Of a DNA stretch of 64,000 nt, positions 26,687 through 35,495 are shown in pieces (position 1 is the stretch's first letter; the number at the start of each line of letters is the position of its first letter). The notes under the pieces were generated by a model, which worked only from the letters and a program-made list of their open reading frames with translations, did not search any database and had not been told where the DNA came from. The stretch is from Streptomyces sp. DH24 (lineage in GTDB: Bacteria; Actinomycetota; Actinomycetes; Streptomycetales; Streptomycetaceae). The stretch lies in contig NZ_JARVKW010000026.1 of the NCBI RefSeq assembly GCF_029813775.1, positions 1 to 64,000 of the forward strand. The letters are read 5' to 3'. A program made the translations under genes and the position numbers.

Positions 26687-27895
26687 GTGACCGACACCGC
26701 GGGCTCGCCCTCCGGACGCCGGGCCGCCGGCGGAACCCCCGGGCCGGGTACGGGAGCGTCCGCGAGCGGGAACCGGCCGGTACGGCAGCGCCGCAGGCGG
26801 TGGCTGCGGCGCACCGGGCTCGGCGTCGCCGTGCTCCTGGTCGTCGCGGCGGGCGCCGGCTGGGCGGTGTACACGAAGCTGGACGGCAACATCACACCGG
26901 ACGAGGCGGCCGCCGCGGAGCTCGCCCGGTACGAGAAGGACCGGCCGACCTCACTGGTCAGGGACGCCCAGAACATCCTGCTGATCGGGTCGGACTCGCG
27001 CTCCGGGGACGGCAACGCCCGCTACGGGCGGGACTCCGGGACGGAGCGGTCGGACACCGCGATCCTGCTGCACCTGGCGGCGGGCCGGCGCAGCGCCACC
27101 GCCGTCTCCCTGCCGCGCGACCTGATGGTGGACGTGCCGGGCTGTCTGCGCCGGGACGGATCGCGCACCGAGCCGACGTTCGCGATGTTCAACTACGCCT
27201 TCCAGGCGGGCGGTTCGGCCTGCACGATCCGGACCGTTGAGCGGCTGACGGGGATTCGCGTCGACCATCACGTGGTCGTCGACTTCCACGGCTTCAAGGA
27301 GATGGTCGACGCGGTGGACGGCGTCGAGGTCTGCCTGCGCAGGCCCGTCGCCGACAAGGCCGCCAAGCTGAGGCTGCCCGCGGGCCGCGTGAAGCTGAAC
27401 GGGGAGCAGGCACTCGGGTACGTCCGGGCCCGCAAGTCGCTCGGCGACGGCAGCGACACCGACCGGATGGAGCGGCAGCAACGTTTCCTCGGGGCGCTCG
27501 TCAACAAGGTGCAGAGCAATGACGTCCTGTTCAATCCGGTGAAGCTGTATCCCGTCCTGGACGCGGCGACGTCGTCGCTGACGACCGACCCGAAACTGGC
27601 GAATCTACGGGGTTTGTACGAACTCGTCCGGGGCTTGCGCGACATCCCCACCGAACGTGTGCAATTCCTCACGGTTCCGCGCGAGTCGTACGTCTACAAC
27701 GCCAATCGCGACCAGCTCGTGGAGCCCGAGGCGGAGCGGCTCTTTCAACGGCTGCGCACCGACGCGCCGGTGGCGGTCGCTCCGGAGGTCCCCCGGGATT
27801 CCACCGCAAAGAGCGACAATTCACCGGCCTCCCCGTCGGCGTCCCCGGCGCCCACCTTCCGCGGGAACACGGCCGCCGAGGACGTCTGCGAGTAA
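26687..27895 (+). CDS. LCP family protein 1
   Basis: A 402-residue LytR-CpsA-Psr protein starting at GTG 26687, with GAGGGGTGGA upstream. A basic cytoplasmic tail (RQRRRRWLRRTG) precedes a transmembrane anchor at about 43-62. The LCP domain shows GSDSRSGDG, RSDTAILLHL, SLPRDLMVDVPG, GIRVDHHVVVDFHGFKEMVDAVDGVEVCL and LNGEQALGYVRARKS. LCP enzymes transfer lipid-linked glycopolymers to peptidoglycan outside the membrane. It lacks a C-terminal LytR_C domain. Confidence 0.92.
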   Translation: MTDTAGSPSGRRAAGGTPGPGTGASASGNRPVRQRRRRWLRRTGLGVAVLLVVAAGAGWAVYTKLDGNITPDEAAAAELARYEKDRPTSLVRDAQNILLIGSDSRSGDGNARYGRDSGTERSDTAILLHLAAGRRSATAVSLPRDLMVDVPGCLRRDGSRTEPTFAMFNYAFQAGGSACTIRTVERLTGIRVDHHVVVDFHGFKEMVDAVDGVEVCLRRPVADKAAKLRLPAGRVKLNGEQALGYVRARKSLGDGSDTDRMERQQRFLGALVNKVQSNDVLFNPVKLYPVLDAATSSLTTDPKLANLRGLYELVRGLRDIPTERVQFLTVPRESYVYNANRDQLVEPEAERLFQRLRTDAPVAVAPEVPRDSTAKSDNSPASPSASPAPTFRGNTAAEDVCE

Positions 27896-28126
27896 AGCGC
27901 CGCCCAACTGGCGAACACCGGTTCAAAGAAATGCGCCGTATTGCCCGGTTGTAGGGACGTGGAATTTGTCACCGGCGTCGCTCGACGCTGAACTGGGCGG
28001 ATAGTGTGAGCGATCCGGTGCACCCGGCCGCGCGAGGTCCTTCCTTCGGTCGTGCACTGCATGTACGAGACCCGGGCGCCTTTGGGGGTAAGGCGCCGCG
28101 TGCCCCGACGGAGGATTCGGACAACC

Positions 28127-29869
28127 GTGGACGCGCAAGGCCGTGGGCGGGCGGAGAACATCGACCCCGCAGACCAGTGGGTGCTCAATCCGAACACCGG
28201 TGAATACGAACTGCGACTGAATACATCCGCAGCGCAATCGCCGGTTCCCGGACCGCGTCGTTCCGCCTCTGCCGCGCGCCGGGCCAAAGCCGCCCCGCGC
28301 GGCCGTACGGCGGCACCCGGCCGTCCGGCGCCCGACAGCCCGGACCGTGAGGTACCGGCACCGCGCAGGCGTCGGGGCGCGCCGGCCGAACCGCCCCCCG
28401 GGCGACGGGGCCGGCGGCCGGAGAAGAAGTCGAAGGCGAAGAAGGCCCTGCTGTGGACCGGCGGCGTGATGGCGTTCGTCGTGCTCGCCACGGCGGGCGG
28501 CGCCTACCTCTACATCGAGCACCTCAACGGCAACATCGACTCCTCCCCCGACGACGGCGCGAGCACCGGTGGCTTCAGCAAGGACCAGGCGATCAACATC
28601 CTGCTGATCGGCACCGACAAGCGCACCGGCGAGGGCAACGAGTCCTACGGCGACTCGGGCAGCGTCGGGCACGCCGACACCACGATCCTGCTGCACGTCT
28701 CCAAGGACCGCTCGAACGCGACCGCGCTGAGCATCCCGCGCGACCTGATCGTGGACGTCCCGGACTGCCCGACCACGCAGGAGGACGGCAGCCAGAAGGT
28801 CATCCCGGGCTCGCAGGGCGTCCGCTTCAACACGAGCCTGGGCCAGGACGGCCGTACGCCGAGCTGCACCATGCGTACGGTGACGGAGCTGACCGGCATC
28901 AAGCCGGACAACTTCATGGTCGCCGACTTCAACGCGGTCAAGACGCTGACGACGGCGGTCGGCGGGGTCGAGGTGTGCCTGGCGAAGGACATCAACGACG
29001 AGGACTCGAAGCTCAACCTGAAGAAGGGCAAGCACGTCGTCGAGGGCGAGACGGCGCTGGCCTTCGTCCGCACCCGGCACTCGGTGGGCACCGGCGGCGA
29101 CCTGAGCCGCATCAACCTCCAGCAGCAGTTCCTCAGCGCGCTGATGCGCAAGCTGAAGTCCAACGACACGCTCACCAGCCCGTCGAAGATGGTGAAGCTG
29201 GCGGAGGCGGGCACCGAGGCGCTGACCGTCGACTCCCAGCTGGACAGCATCGGCAAGCTGAAGGACCTCGGTCTGGAGCTGGGCAAGCTCAACGTCAAGA
29301 ACCTGACGTTCGTCACGGTGCCGGTGGTCGACAACCCGGCCGAGACCGTCAAGGCGACGGTCGTCCCCCACCCGGAGAAGGCGCCGCAGGTCTTCCGGTC
29401 GATCCAGCAGGACGTGTCCTTCACCGCGGTCAAGCAGAAGAAAAAGAAGGAGGCGGCCGCGGTGGCCGCCCGGCTCAAGGGCGAGAAGGCCGACCCGTCC
29501 GAGGTGCGGGTGCGCATCCTCAACGGCGGTGCGAAGTCGGGCAGCGCCTCGCTGACACTGACCTGGCTGCAGACCGAGCAGGGCGTGACGAAGTCCGAGA
29601 ACGCGGGCAACGCGCCGGAGGTCCTGAGCAAGACCACGCTCGAGTACGCGCCCGACCAGGCCGCCGAGGCGCGGCGGCTCGCCGACATCATGGGCCTGTC
29701 CGGGTCCGCGATGAAGGAGGGCGAGAGCGTGACCAACTCCCAGGGGCTGCCCGCGATGACGCTGACGCTGGGCGAGGACTTCGAGGGCGCGGGTATCCCG
29801 CTCACCGGTCCGGCGAAGGCGCCGGACGTGGAGAAGTCCACGGCCGACAAGGTCGAGTGCGCCCAGTAG
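28127..29869 (+). CDS. LCP family protein 2 with LytR_C domain
   Basis: A 580-residue LCP protein. GTG 28127 is chosen because GGAGGA lies 11 bases upstream and the sequence then reads VDAQGRGRAENIDPADQWVL, a conserved N-terminal motif of streptomycete LCP proteins. A basic, Pro-rich cytoplasmic region precedes the anchor at about 107-127. LCP signatures are GTDKRTGEGN, SIPRDLIVDVPDC, and FVRTRHSVGTGGDLSRINLQQ. A C-terminal LytR_C domain (VRVRILNGGAKSGSASLTLTWLQ) follows a Lys-rich linker. Confidence 0.92.
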   Translation: MDAQGRGRAENIDPADQWVLNPNTGEYELRLNTSAAQSPVPGPRRSASAARRAKAAPRGRTAAPGRPAPDSPDREVPAPRRRRGAPAEPPPGRRGRRPEKKSKAKKALLWTGGVMAFVVLATAGGAYLYIEHLNGNIDSSPDDGASTGGFSKDQAINILLIGTDKRTGEGNESYGDSGSVGHADTTILLHVSKDRSNATALSIPRDLIVDVPDCPTTQEDGSQKVIPGSQGVRFNTSLGQDGRTPSCTMRTVTELTGIKPDNFMVADFNAVKTLTTAVGGVEVCLAKDINDEDSKLNLKKGKHVVEGETALAFVRTRHSVGTGGDLSRINLQQQFLSALMRKLKSNDTLTSPSKMVKLAEAGTEALTVDSQLDSIGKLKDLGLELGKLNVKNLTFVTVPVVDNPAETVKATVVPHPEKAPQVFRSIQQDVSFTAVKQKKKKEAAAVAARLKGEKADPSEVRVRILNGGAKSGSASLTLTWLQTEQGVTKSENAGNAPEVLSKTTLEYAPDQAAEARRLADIMGLSGSAMKEGESVTNSQGLPAMTLTLGEDFEGAGIPLTGPAKAPDVEKSTADKVECAQ

Positions 29870-29956
29870 GGACCGTCCGCGGTTCCGGCGGGGAGGCCGG
29901 CCGCGGTGCGAGGAAGGGCCGGGGACCGACCGGCCGGTGACTTGGGGGGTAACCCA

Positions 29957-29998
29957 ACGGGTCCGTCGTGCGTCTGACTTGACGCGGGGCGGACCCGT
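29957..29998. terminator. Inverted repeat between LCP genes 2 and 3
   Basis: ACGGGTCCG (29957-29965) pairs with CGGACCCGT (29990-29998) across a 24-base loop. It lies about 90 bases after the stop of LCP gene 2 and just before the start of LCP gene 3. It could be a terminator or a site controlling the third gene. There is no U-run. Confidence 0.45.
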
Positions 29999-30029
29999 GT
30001 CAGGCGCAGGGGTGGGGAAGGGCAGGCAC

Positions 30030-31637
30030 GTGGCGCGTAGCAGTGTGCGGGAGGAGGCGCCCGGGGCCGAGGACACGACGTCCCCGGAACCACGGGAGCA
30101 GCGGGGGGAGCCGTCCGGCGAGGGCCGCGGCGGCAACGGACGGCGAGCGGCCGGGACCCGGCGGCGCAGACGGCGCGTGCTGCGCTGGTCGGCGACGGTA
30201 CTGGCGGTGGTGACGCTGGGCACCGCGGGTGCCGGGTATCTCTACTACCAGCACCTCAACGGCAACATCCGCAAGGACGAGCTGAACCTCGGCGACAACA
30301 AGGTCGCCGAGCCCACGCCGAACGCGGCGGGCCAGGTCCCGCTGAACATCCTGCTCATCGGCTCCGACGCCCGGGACACCAAGGCCAACCAGGACCTCGG
30401 CGGCGCCAGGGAGACGTTCGGGTCGACGCCGCTGGCCGACGTGCAGATGCTGCTGCACCTGTCCGCGGACCGCACCAACATGTCGGTCGTCAGCATGCCC
30501 CGCGACACGTTGGTGCAGATACCGAAGTGCACCGACCCGGACGACGGCAAGGTGTACGCGGCGAGCAACGGCCGCACGATGACCAACCAGAGCCTCGGGC
30601 ACGGCGGTCCGGGCTGCACGGTGGCCACCTGGCAGGAGCTCACCGGCATCCACATCGACCACTTCATCATGGTCGACTTCGCGGGCGTGGTGTCGATGGC
30701 GGACGCGGTCGGCGGTGTCCCGGTGTGCGTCGACGCCAACATCCACTCCCGCGACAGCAAGGGCCACGGGTCCGGCCTGAAGCTGAAGAAGGGCACCACG
30801 TACGTCAAGGGCGAGCAGGCCCTGCAGTGGCTGCGCACCCGCTACGGCTTCGAGGACGGCAGCGACCTCGCCCGCGCCAAGGCGCAGCACATGTACATGA
30901 ACGCGATGGTCCGCGAGCTGCGCGAGAACGCCACCCTGAGCAACCCCAACAAGCTGCGCAGGCTGGCCGAGAAGGCCACCGGGGCCCTCACGGTGGACAC
31001 GGGCCTGGACACCGTCAAGAAGCTGTACGACCTCAGCAACGAGCTGCGGAAGGTGGAGCCGGAGCGCATCACCATGACCACGATGCCGAACCGGTACGTG
31101 GGCGCGCGCGTGGAGCCCACGGAGGACGCCGAGCAACTGTTCCGGCTGGTGCGCGAGGACATCGCCCTGGACGGCAGGGACAAGAAGAGGAAAGCCCCGG
31201 AGAAGGCCTCGGACGATCCGGCGGCGCCCGACGCGGAGATCGCCGTCCGGGTGCAGAACGGCACCCGGACCGACGTCCTGGCCCCCGCGCGCGGACGCGC
31301 CGGCACGGTGGCGGGGCTGCTCGTGGAGAAGGGCTTCACCGGGGCGGTCGCCGACCAGAGCGTGGCGCCGGTCGAGGAGCGCACGGTGGTCCGCTACCCG
31401 AGCGCGGACCTGGAGGGCGACGCCGAGCGGATCGCCAAGTCCCTCGGGATCCCGCTGAGTTCGGTGAAGCGGTCGACCGAGGTGACCGGGGTGACGCTCG
31501 TCGTGGGAGCGGACTGGCGCGAGGGCACGGCGTACGCGCCGCCCGCCGAGAACGACGAGACACCCGAGTCGGCCGAGGCCCTCAACGGCGCGGACGACAC
31601 GGCCTGCATGCACGTGAACCCGGCGTTCACCTGGTGA
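30030..31637 (+). CDS. LCP family protein 3 with LytR_C domain
   Basis: A 535-residue LCP protein. GTG 30030 (VARSSVREEAPGAEDTTSP) is chosen for the GGGGAAGGG about nine bases upstream; two longer in-frame GTG starts exist. A run of Arg precedes the anchor (VLRWSATVLAVVTLGTAGAGYLY). LCP motifs: IGSDARDTKANQDLGG, SMPRDTLVQIPKC, GIHIDHFIMVDFAGVVSMADAVGGVPVCV, LRTRYGFEDGSDLARAKAQ. The C-terminal LytR_C domain starts IAVRVQNGTRTDVLAPARG. Confidence 0.92.
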   Translation: MARSSVREEAPGAEDTTSPEPREQRGEPSGEGRGGNGRRAAGTRRRRRRVLRWSATVLAVVTLGTAGAGYLYYQHLNGNIRKDELNLGDNKVAEPTPNAAGQVPLNILLIGSDARDTKANQDLGGARETFGSTPLADVQMLLHLSADRTNMSVVSMPRDTLVQIPKCTDPDDGKVYAASNGRTMTNQSLGHGGPGCTVATWQELTGIHIDHFIMVDFAGVVSMADAVGGVPVCVDANIHSRDSKGHGSGLKLKKGTTYVKGEQALQWLRTRYGFEDGSDLARAKAQHMYMNAMVRELRENATLSNPNKLRRLAEKATGALTVDTGLDTVKKLYDLSNELRKVEPERITMTTMPNRYVGARVEPTEDAEQLFRLVREDIALDGRDKKRKAPEKASDDPAAPDAEIAVRVQNGTRTDVLAPARGRAGTVAGLLVEKGFTGAVADQSVAPVEERTVVRYPSADLEGDAERIAKSLGIPLSSVKRSTEVTGVTLVVGADWREGTAYAPPAENDETPESAEALNGADDTACMHVNPAFTW

Positions 31638-31653
31638 CCGCCGGCGCGGTCCG

Positions 31654-31682
31654 GCGGGCTCAGCGGCTCGCGCCGAGCCCGC
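31654..31682. terminator. Convergent terminator hairpin
   Basis: GCGGGCTC (31654-31661) pairs with GAGCCCGC (31675-31682); the loop holds a second, nested GGCTCG/CGAGCC-like pairing. It lies between the stops of LCP gene 3 (rightward) and the glycosyltransferase (leftward). Confidence 0.55.
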
Positions 31683-31695
31683 GGGGCCGCCGGGC

Positions 31696-32724
31696 TCACG
31701 CGGAGCCGAGTACCGCCGGACGCCGGGACGCGATGACCTTCTTCGCCAGCGACCTGGGGCTGGTGAGGAAGCCCCAGCCCCACGACATGTGCATGGTGGC
31801 GAGCGCCACGGGGATCTGGAGCCGGGCCTTCAGCGGCAGCCCCCGGCCCGCGGGGACGGAACCGGCGACGATCGCCGCCAGGTAGCCGCCGGGCACCACG
31901 AACGCCCACGGCGTGAGCGCGACGCCGGCCACGAGCCCCGCCGCTATCGCGCACACCGCGACCGGCGGGGCGAGGTAGCGCAGGTTGATGGAGCCGGCGT
32001 GGTAGCGGGCCACGACGTGCCGCCAGCGGCCGTAGTCCCTGTACTGCCTGGCCAGCGCGCGCACGCTCGGCCGGGGCCGGTACGACACCTTCAGCTCGGG
32101 CGAGAACCAGATCAGCCCGCCGGCCTCACGGATGCGGAAGTTCAGCTCCCAGTCCTGGGCGCGGATGAACTCCTCGTTGTAGCCGCCCTGCTGCTCCAGC
32201 GCCTCGCGCCGGAACACCCCGAGGTAGACCGTCTCGGCGGGGCCTGCCTGGCCGCCGGTGTGGAAGGCGGCGTTGCCGACGCCGATCCTCGACGTCATCG
32301 CGGCGGCGACGGCGTGCTCCCAGTCGTTCTCGCCCTCGGCGTGCATGATGCCGCCGACGTTCTGCGCGCCGGTCTCCGCCAGCAGCCGTACGGCCGTGGC
32401 GATGTAGTTCGGCGAGAGCATGCCGTGCCCGTCGACGCGCACCACGACCGGATGGCGGGAGGCCTTGATCGCGGCGTTCAGCGCGGCGGGGGTGCGGCCC
32501 GTCGGGTTGGGCACCGTGTGCACACGCGGGTCCTCCCGGACGAGTTCGGCGGCGATCTCGTCCGTGCGGTCCGTGGACGGACCGAGGGCGATCACGACCT
32601 CCATCTCGCCGGCGTACTCCTGCGCGAGGATCGCTTGGACGGCCCCGCGCAGATGCCGCTCCTCGTTGAGGACGGGCATGATCACGGAAACGGCGGGCGG
32701 CCGCATGTCGGGATTGGCGTTCAT
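31696..32724 (-). CDS. Family 2 glycosyltransferase, membrane-associated
   Basis: A 342-residue GT2 enzyme. The N-terminal GT-A domain shows VSVIMPVLNEERHLRGAVQ, IALGPSTDRTDEIA, VVRVDGHGMLSPNYI (metal-site DxD-like) and FIRAQDWELNFRIREAGG. Two hydrophobic spans near 255-300 anchor it. It is flanked by LCP genes on both sides and probably assembles a wall glycopolymer precursor that they then attach. The sugar is unknown. The gene reads opposite to its LCP neighbours. Confidence 0.88.
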   Translation of the reverse strand: MNANPDMRPPAVSVIMPVLNEERHLRGAVQAILAQEYAGEMEVVIALGPSTDRTDEIAAELVREDPRVHTVPNPTGRTPAALNAAIKASRHPVVVRVDGHGMLSPNYIATAVRLLAETGAQNVGGIMHAEGENDWEHAVAAAMTSRIGVGNAAFHTGGQAGPAETVYLGVFRREALEQQGGYNEEFIRAQDWELNFRIREAGGLIWFSPELKVSYRPRPSVRALARQYRDYGRWRHVVARYHAGSINLRYLAPPVAVCAIAAGLVAGVALTPWAFVVPGGYLAAIVAGSVPAGRGLPLKARLQIPVALATMHMSWGWGFLTSPRSLAKKVIASRRPAVLGSA

Positions 32725-32851
32725 CGGTGCTCACGTTACCGCGAACGGGGGACACGGTTGCGCCCCGCCGGGGGCGCTGCCCCGGGCACCCGGTCGTATC
32801 GGCCTACGGTGACACGGATCCCACGTACGGTCCCAGCGGAGGTGCCCCCCG

Positions 32852-34351
32852 ATGCCCAGCACGCCGCCTCGGTCCCCCTCCCCCAGGTCCTCGTCCACGC
32901 CCGGGGCATCGCCGGGACCGCAGCGCCGGCCACGGCCGTCCGGCGGCCGGCGGACGGCCGTACGGCGCAAGCGCCCGCGCTGGGCCGTACGGGCGATGAC
33001 GACGCTCTCCGTGGTGATTCTCGCCTCGGCCGGCATCGGGCACGCGGTGGTCACCACGCTGGACGCGGACATCGCCCGCGTCGACCCGTTCCGGGACATG
33101 AAGAACCGGCCGCAGGCGGGCGACGGCATGAACGTTCTGCTGGTCGGCACGGACGGCCGGGACCGGATCTCGCCCGAGGAGCGGCGCAGGTACAGGCTGG
33201 GCGGCGCGCCCTGCAACTGCACCGACACGATGATGATCGTGCACATCTCGGAGGACCGGAAGCGCGCCAGCGTGGTGAGCCTGCCGCGCGACTCCTACGC
33301 GACGACGCCCCCGCACACCGACCGGACGACCGGCCAGAAGCACCACGGCCACCCGGTCAAGCTGAACGCCGCGTACGCCGAGGGCGGGCCGCAGCTGACC
33401 GTGCGCACCGTGGAGAGCATGACCCGCGTGAAGATCGACCACTACCTGGAGGTCGACTTCACCAGCTTCATGAAGACGGTGGACGTGCTCGGCGGCGTCC
33501 GGATGTGCACCCCGAAACCGCTGAAGGACACCTACACCGGACTCGACCTGCCGGCCGGCACGCACCGGCTGACGGGCGGACAGGCCCTGCAGTACGTGCG
33601 CGCCCGGCATGTCGACGGGGCCTCCGACCTGGGCCGGATGCAGCGCCAGCAGCAGTTCGTGGCGGCGCTGATCGACCGGGCGACGTCCTCCGGGATCCTG
33701 CTGAACCCGATGAAGTTCCGGGACGTGACCCGGGCGGTCCTCGGGTCGGTGCGGGCCGACAAGGGCTTCGGCACCGACGAGTTGCTGGACCTGGGCCGGG
33801 CGATGCGGAACTTCTCCCCGTCGTCGTCCGAGTTCACGACGGTGCCGATCGGGCGGATGGGCTACGCCGTGAAGGGCGTCGGCTCGACCCTGAAGTGGGA
33901 CCCCGTGAAGGCCGAACGCCTCTTCAAGGCGCTGCGCGAGGACAAACCGCTGGCCGTGCGCCGGCCGCCCGGGAAGGCACCCCGCATCGAGGTCCCCCCG
34001 CAGCAGATCCGCGTCCAGGTGGAGAACGGCACGGAACGCGCGGGCCTCGGCCGGCGCGTGGACACGGCGCTGGCCGCGACCGGCTTCCGCACCACCCGGA
34101 TGCCGTCCAACGCCGCGGACCGCACGGTACGGCGCACCGTCGTCGTCCACGACCCGCGCTGGGACCGCTCGGCGAAGTCCCTCGCGGCGGCGCTGCCGGG
34201 CAGCGAACTGCGCGCGGTGAAGGGCCGGGGGGCGACGCTGAAGGTGATCGTCGGCGCAGACTTCAGGCAGGTCCGCACGGTACGGGCCGAGGAACCGGCG
34301 CGGCAGGGGTCCGGGGTGCTGCGGGGCGACGAGGTGGTGTGCCCGTCGTAG
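32852..34351 (+). CDS. LCP family protein 4 with LytR_C domain
   Basis: A 499-residue LCP protein with GGAGGTG upstream of ATG 32852. The cytoplasmic tail is short and very basic (RRKRPRWAVRAMTT), then an anchor at about 50-70. LCP motifs include VGTDGRDRISPEERRRYRLG, CNCTDTMMIVHI, SLPRDSYATTPPH, KIDHYLEVDFTSFMKTVDVLGGVRMC and QYVRARHVDGASDLGRMQRQQ. The LytR_C domain starts IRVQVENGTERAGLGRRVD. The CNC cysteines in the LCP core are unusual among the copies here. Confidence 0.92.
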   Translation: MPSTPPRSPSPRSSSTPGASPGPQRRPRPSGGRRTAVRRKRPRWAVRAMTTLSVVILASAGIGHAVVTTLDADIARVDPFRDMKNRPQAGDGMNVLLVGTDGRDRISPEERRRYRLGGAPCNCTDTMMIVHISEDRKRASVVSLPRDSYATTPPHTDRTTGQKHHGHPVKLNAAYAEGGPQLTVRTVESMTRVKIDHYLEVDFTSFMKTVDVLGGVRMCTPKPLKDTYTGLDLPAGTHRLTGGQALQYVRARHVDGASDLGRMQRQQQFVAALIDRATSSGILLNPMKFRDVTRAVLGSVRADKGFGTDELLDLGRAMRNFSPSSSEFTTVPIGRMGYAVKGVGSTLKWDPVKAERLFKALREDKPLAVRRPPGKAPRIEVPPQQIRVQVENGTERAGLGRRVDTALAATGFRTTRMPSNAADRTVRRTVVVHDPRWDRSAKSLAAALPGSELRAVKGRGATLKVIVGADFRQVRTVRAEEPARQGSGVLRGDEVVCPS

Positions 34352-34457
34352 GGGCGTCCCCGGAGCGCGCGCCCCGATGGCGGGGTGCGGCGGGCGGGCG
34401 TAGGACGGAACCACACGGGACGCGTCCCCGGCGTCCCGCCGACCCCAGGAGGAAGCC

Positions 34458-34817
34458 ATGCAGCCCACCACCACGCCCGCGATGAGCCAGGAGATGCAGG
34501 ACTGCGTCGAGGCGTGCATGTCGTGCCACGCCGTGTGCGAGGAGACCATGAGCTCCTGCATGCAGATGGGCGGCCAGGCCCAGATGCAGATCATGCGCAC
34601 GCTGATCGACTGCACCGAGATGACGCGCTGTTGCGCCGACATGATGATGCGCCGCTCCCCGCTGGCGGCCGAGATGTGCGCGCTGTGCGCCAAGGCCTGC
34701 GACATGTGCGCCGAGGCGTGCATGTCGATGCCGGACGACCCGCAGATGGCGCGCTGCGCCGAGGCGTGCCGCCGCTGTGCCGACATGTGCCGGTCGATGG
34801 CGGGCGCCGCCATGTGA
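34458..34817 (+). CDS. Cys-rich four-helix copper-storage-like protein (DUF326)
   Basis: A 119-residue protein with AGGAGG upstream of the ATG. It holds 17 cysteines (16, 20, 23, 27, 34, 52, 58, 59, 74, 77, 81, 84, 88, 100, 104, 107, 111), mostly in CxxxC and CxxC spacing that places them along helices, with many Met (for example MQMGGQAQMQIM). This matches DUF326/Csp3 cytosolic copper-storage proteins, whose four-helix bundles fill with Cu(I). There is no signal peptide, so it acts in the cytosol. Copper binding is inferred. Confidence 0.85.
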   Translation: MQPTTTPAMSQEMQDCVEACMSCHAVCEETMSSCMQMGGQAQMQIMRTLIDCTEMTRCCADMMMRRSPLAAEMCALCAKACDMCAEACMSMPDDPQMARCAEACRRCADMCRSMAGAAM

Positions 34818-34832
34818 CGTCGCGCGACGGAT

Positions 34833-34860
34833 CTCGGGGGCGCCCGCGGGTGCCCCCGAG
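34833..34860. terminator. Bidirectional terminator
   Basis: CTCGGGGGC (34833-34841) pairs with GCCCCCGAG (34852-34860) over a ten-base loop. It lies between the rightward Cys-rich gene and the leftward HAD hydrolase, eight bases before the latter's stop. Confidence 0.75.
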
Positions 34861-34868
34861 CCGGGTGC

Positions 34869-35495
34869 TCAGTGGAACAGCGGCGCCAGCGCCCGTTCCA
34901 GGTCGGCCGCCTGCCGGAAGTGCACGGCCCGCATGCCCAGGGCCCCGGCCGCGTCGGTGTTCTCGGCGGTGTCGTCGACGAAGAGGCAGCGCTCGGGGCG
35001 TACGCCGGCGAGGGACGCGGCCAGCCGGAGGATGCGCGGGTCCGGCTTGGCGAGGCCGACACGGGCGCTGTTGACCACGTGGTCGGCGAGGTCGGCCAGG
35101 CCCAGCACGGCGAGGTCGTCCTCCAGGCGGAGCATGGCGTTGCTCACGAGGACCAGCGGGACGCGGGTGCGGGCCCGGCGCAGCAGCGCCACCACGTGCT
35201 CGTCGGCCGTGAACGGCGCCTCCAGCAGGGCCGTGCCCAGGTCCCACGCCGTCGGCTCGGGCACCAGCCCGGCCAGGCCCTCGGTGATCGACCGCACCCA
35301 CTCCTGGGCGTCGATCCGGCCCAGCAGCAGCGGCAGGTCGGTCTCCGGGGCGAACGCCACCTTCATCGTGGTGCCCTCGGCCAGGCCGGCGGCGCGCTCC
35401 AGCGCGTACAGCCCGGCCGGGTCGTAGTGGCGGATCACGTTGTCGACGTCGCAGAGCACCGCGCCGAACGGGGTCCGGCCCGGACGGTCAGTCAC
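34869..35495 (-). CDS. HAD-superfamily hydrolase
   Basis: A 208-residue HAD hydrolase. Motif I is seen as VLCDVDNVIRHYDP (nucleophile and acid/base Asp at about 15 and 17), motif II as LVLVSNAM, motif III as GLAKPDPRIL, and motif IV as CLFVDDTAEN. Motif I has Asn where DxDGT members have Gly, as in some epoxide-hydrolase-like HADs. The start overlaps the stop of LCP protein 5 by eight bases, so the two are likely coupled. The substrate is unknown. Confidence 0.88.
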   Translation of the reverse strand: MTDRPGRTPFGAVLCDVDNVIRHYDPAGLYALERAAGLAEGTTMKVAFAPETDLPLLLGRIDAQEWVRSITEGLAGLVPEPTAWDLGTALLEAPFTADEHVVALLRRARTRVPLVLVSNAMLRLEDDLAVLGLADLADHVVNSARVGLAKPDPRILRLAASLAGVRPERCLFVDDTAENTDAAGALGMRAVHFRQAADLERALAPLFH

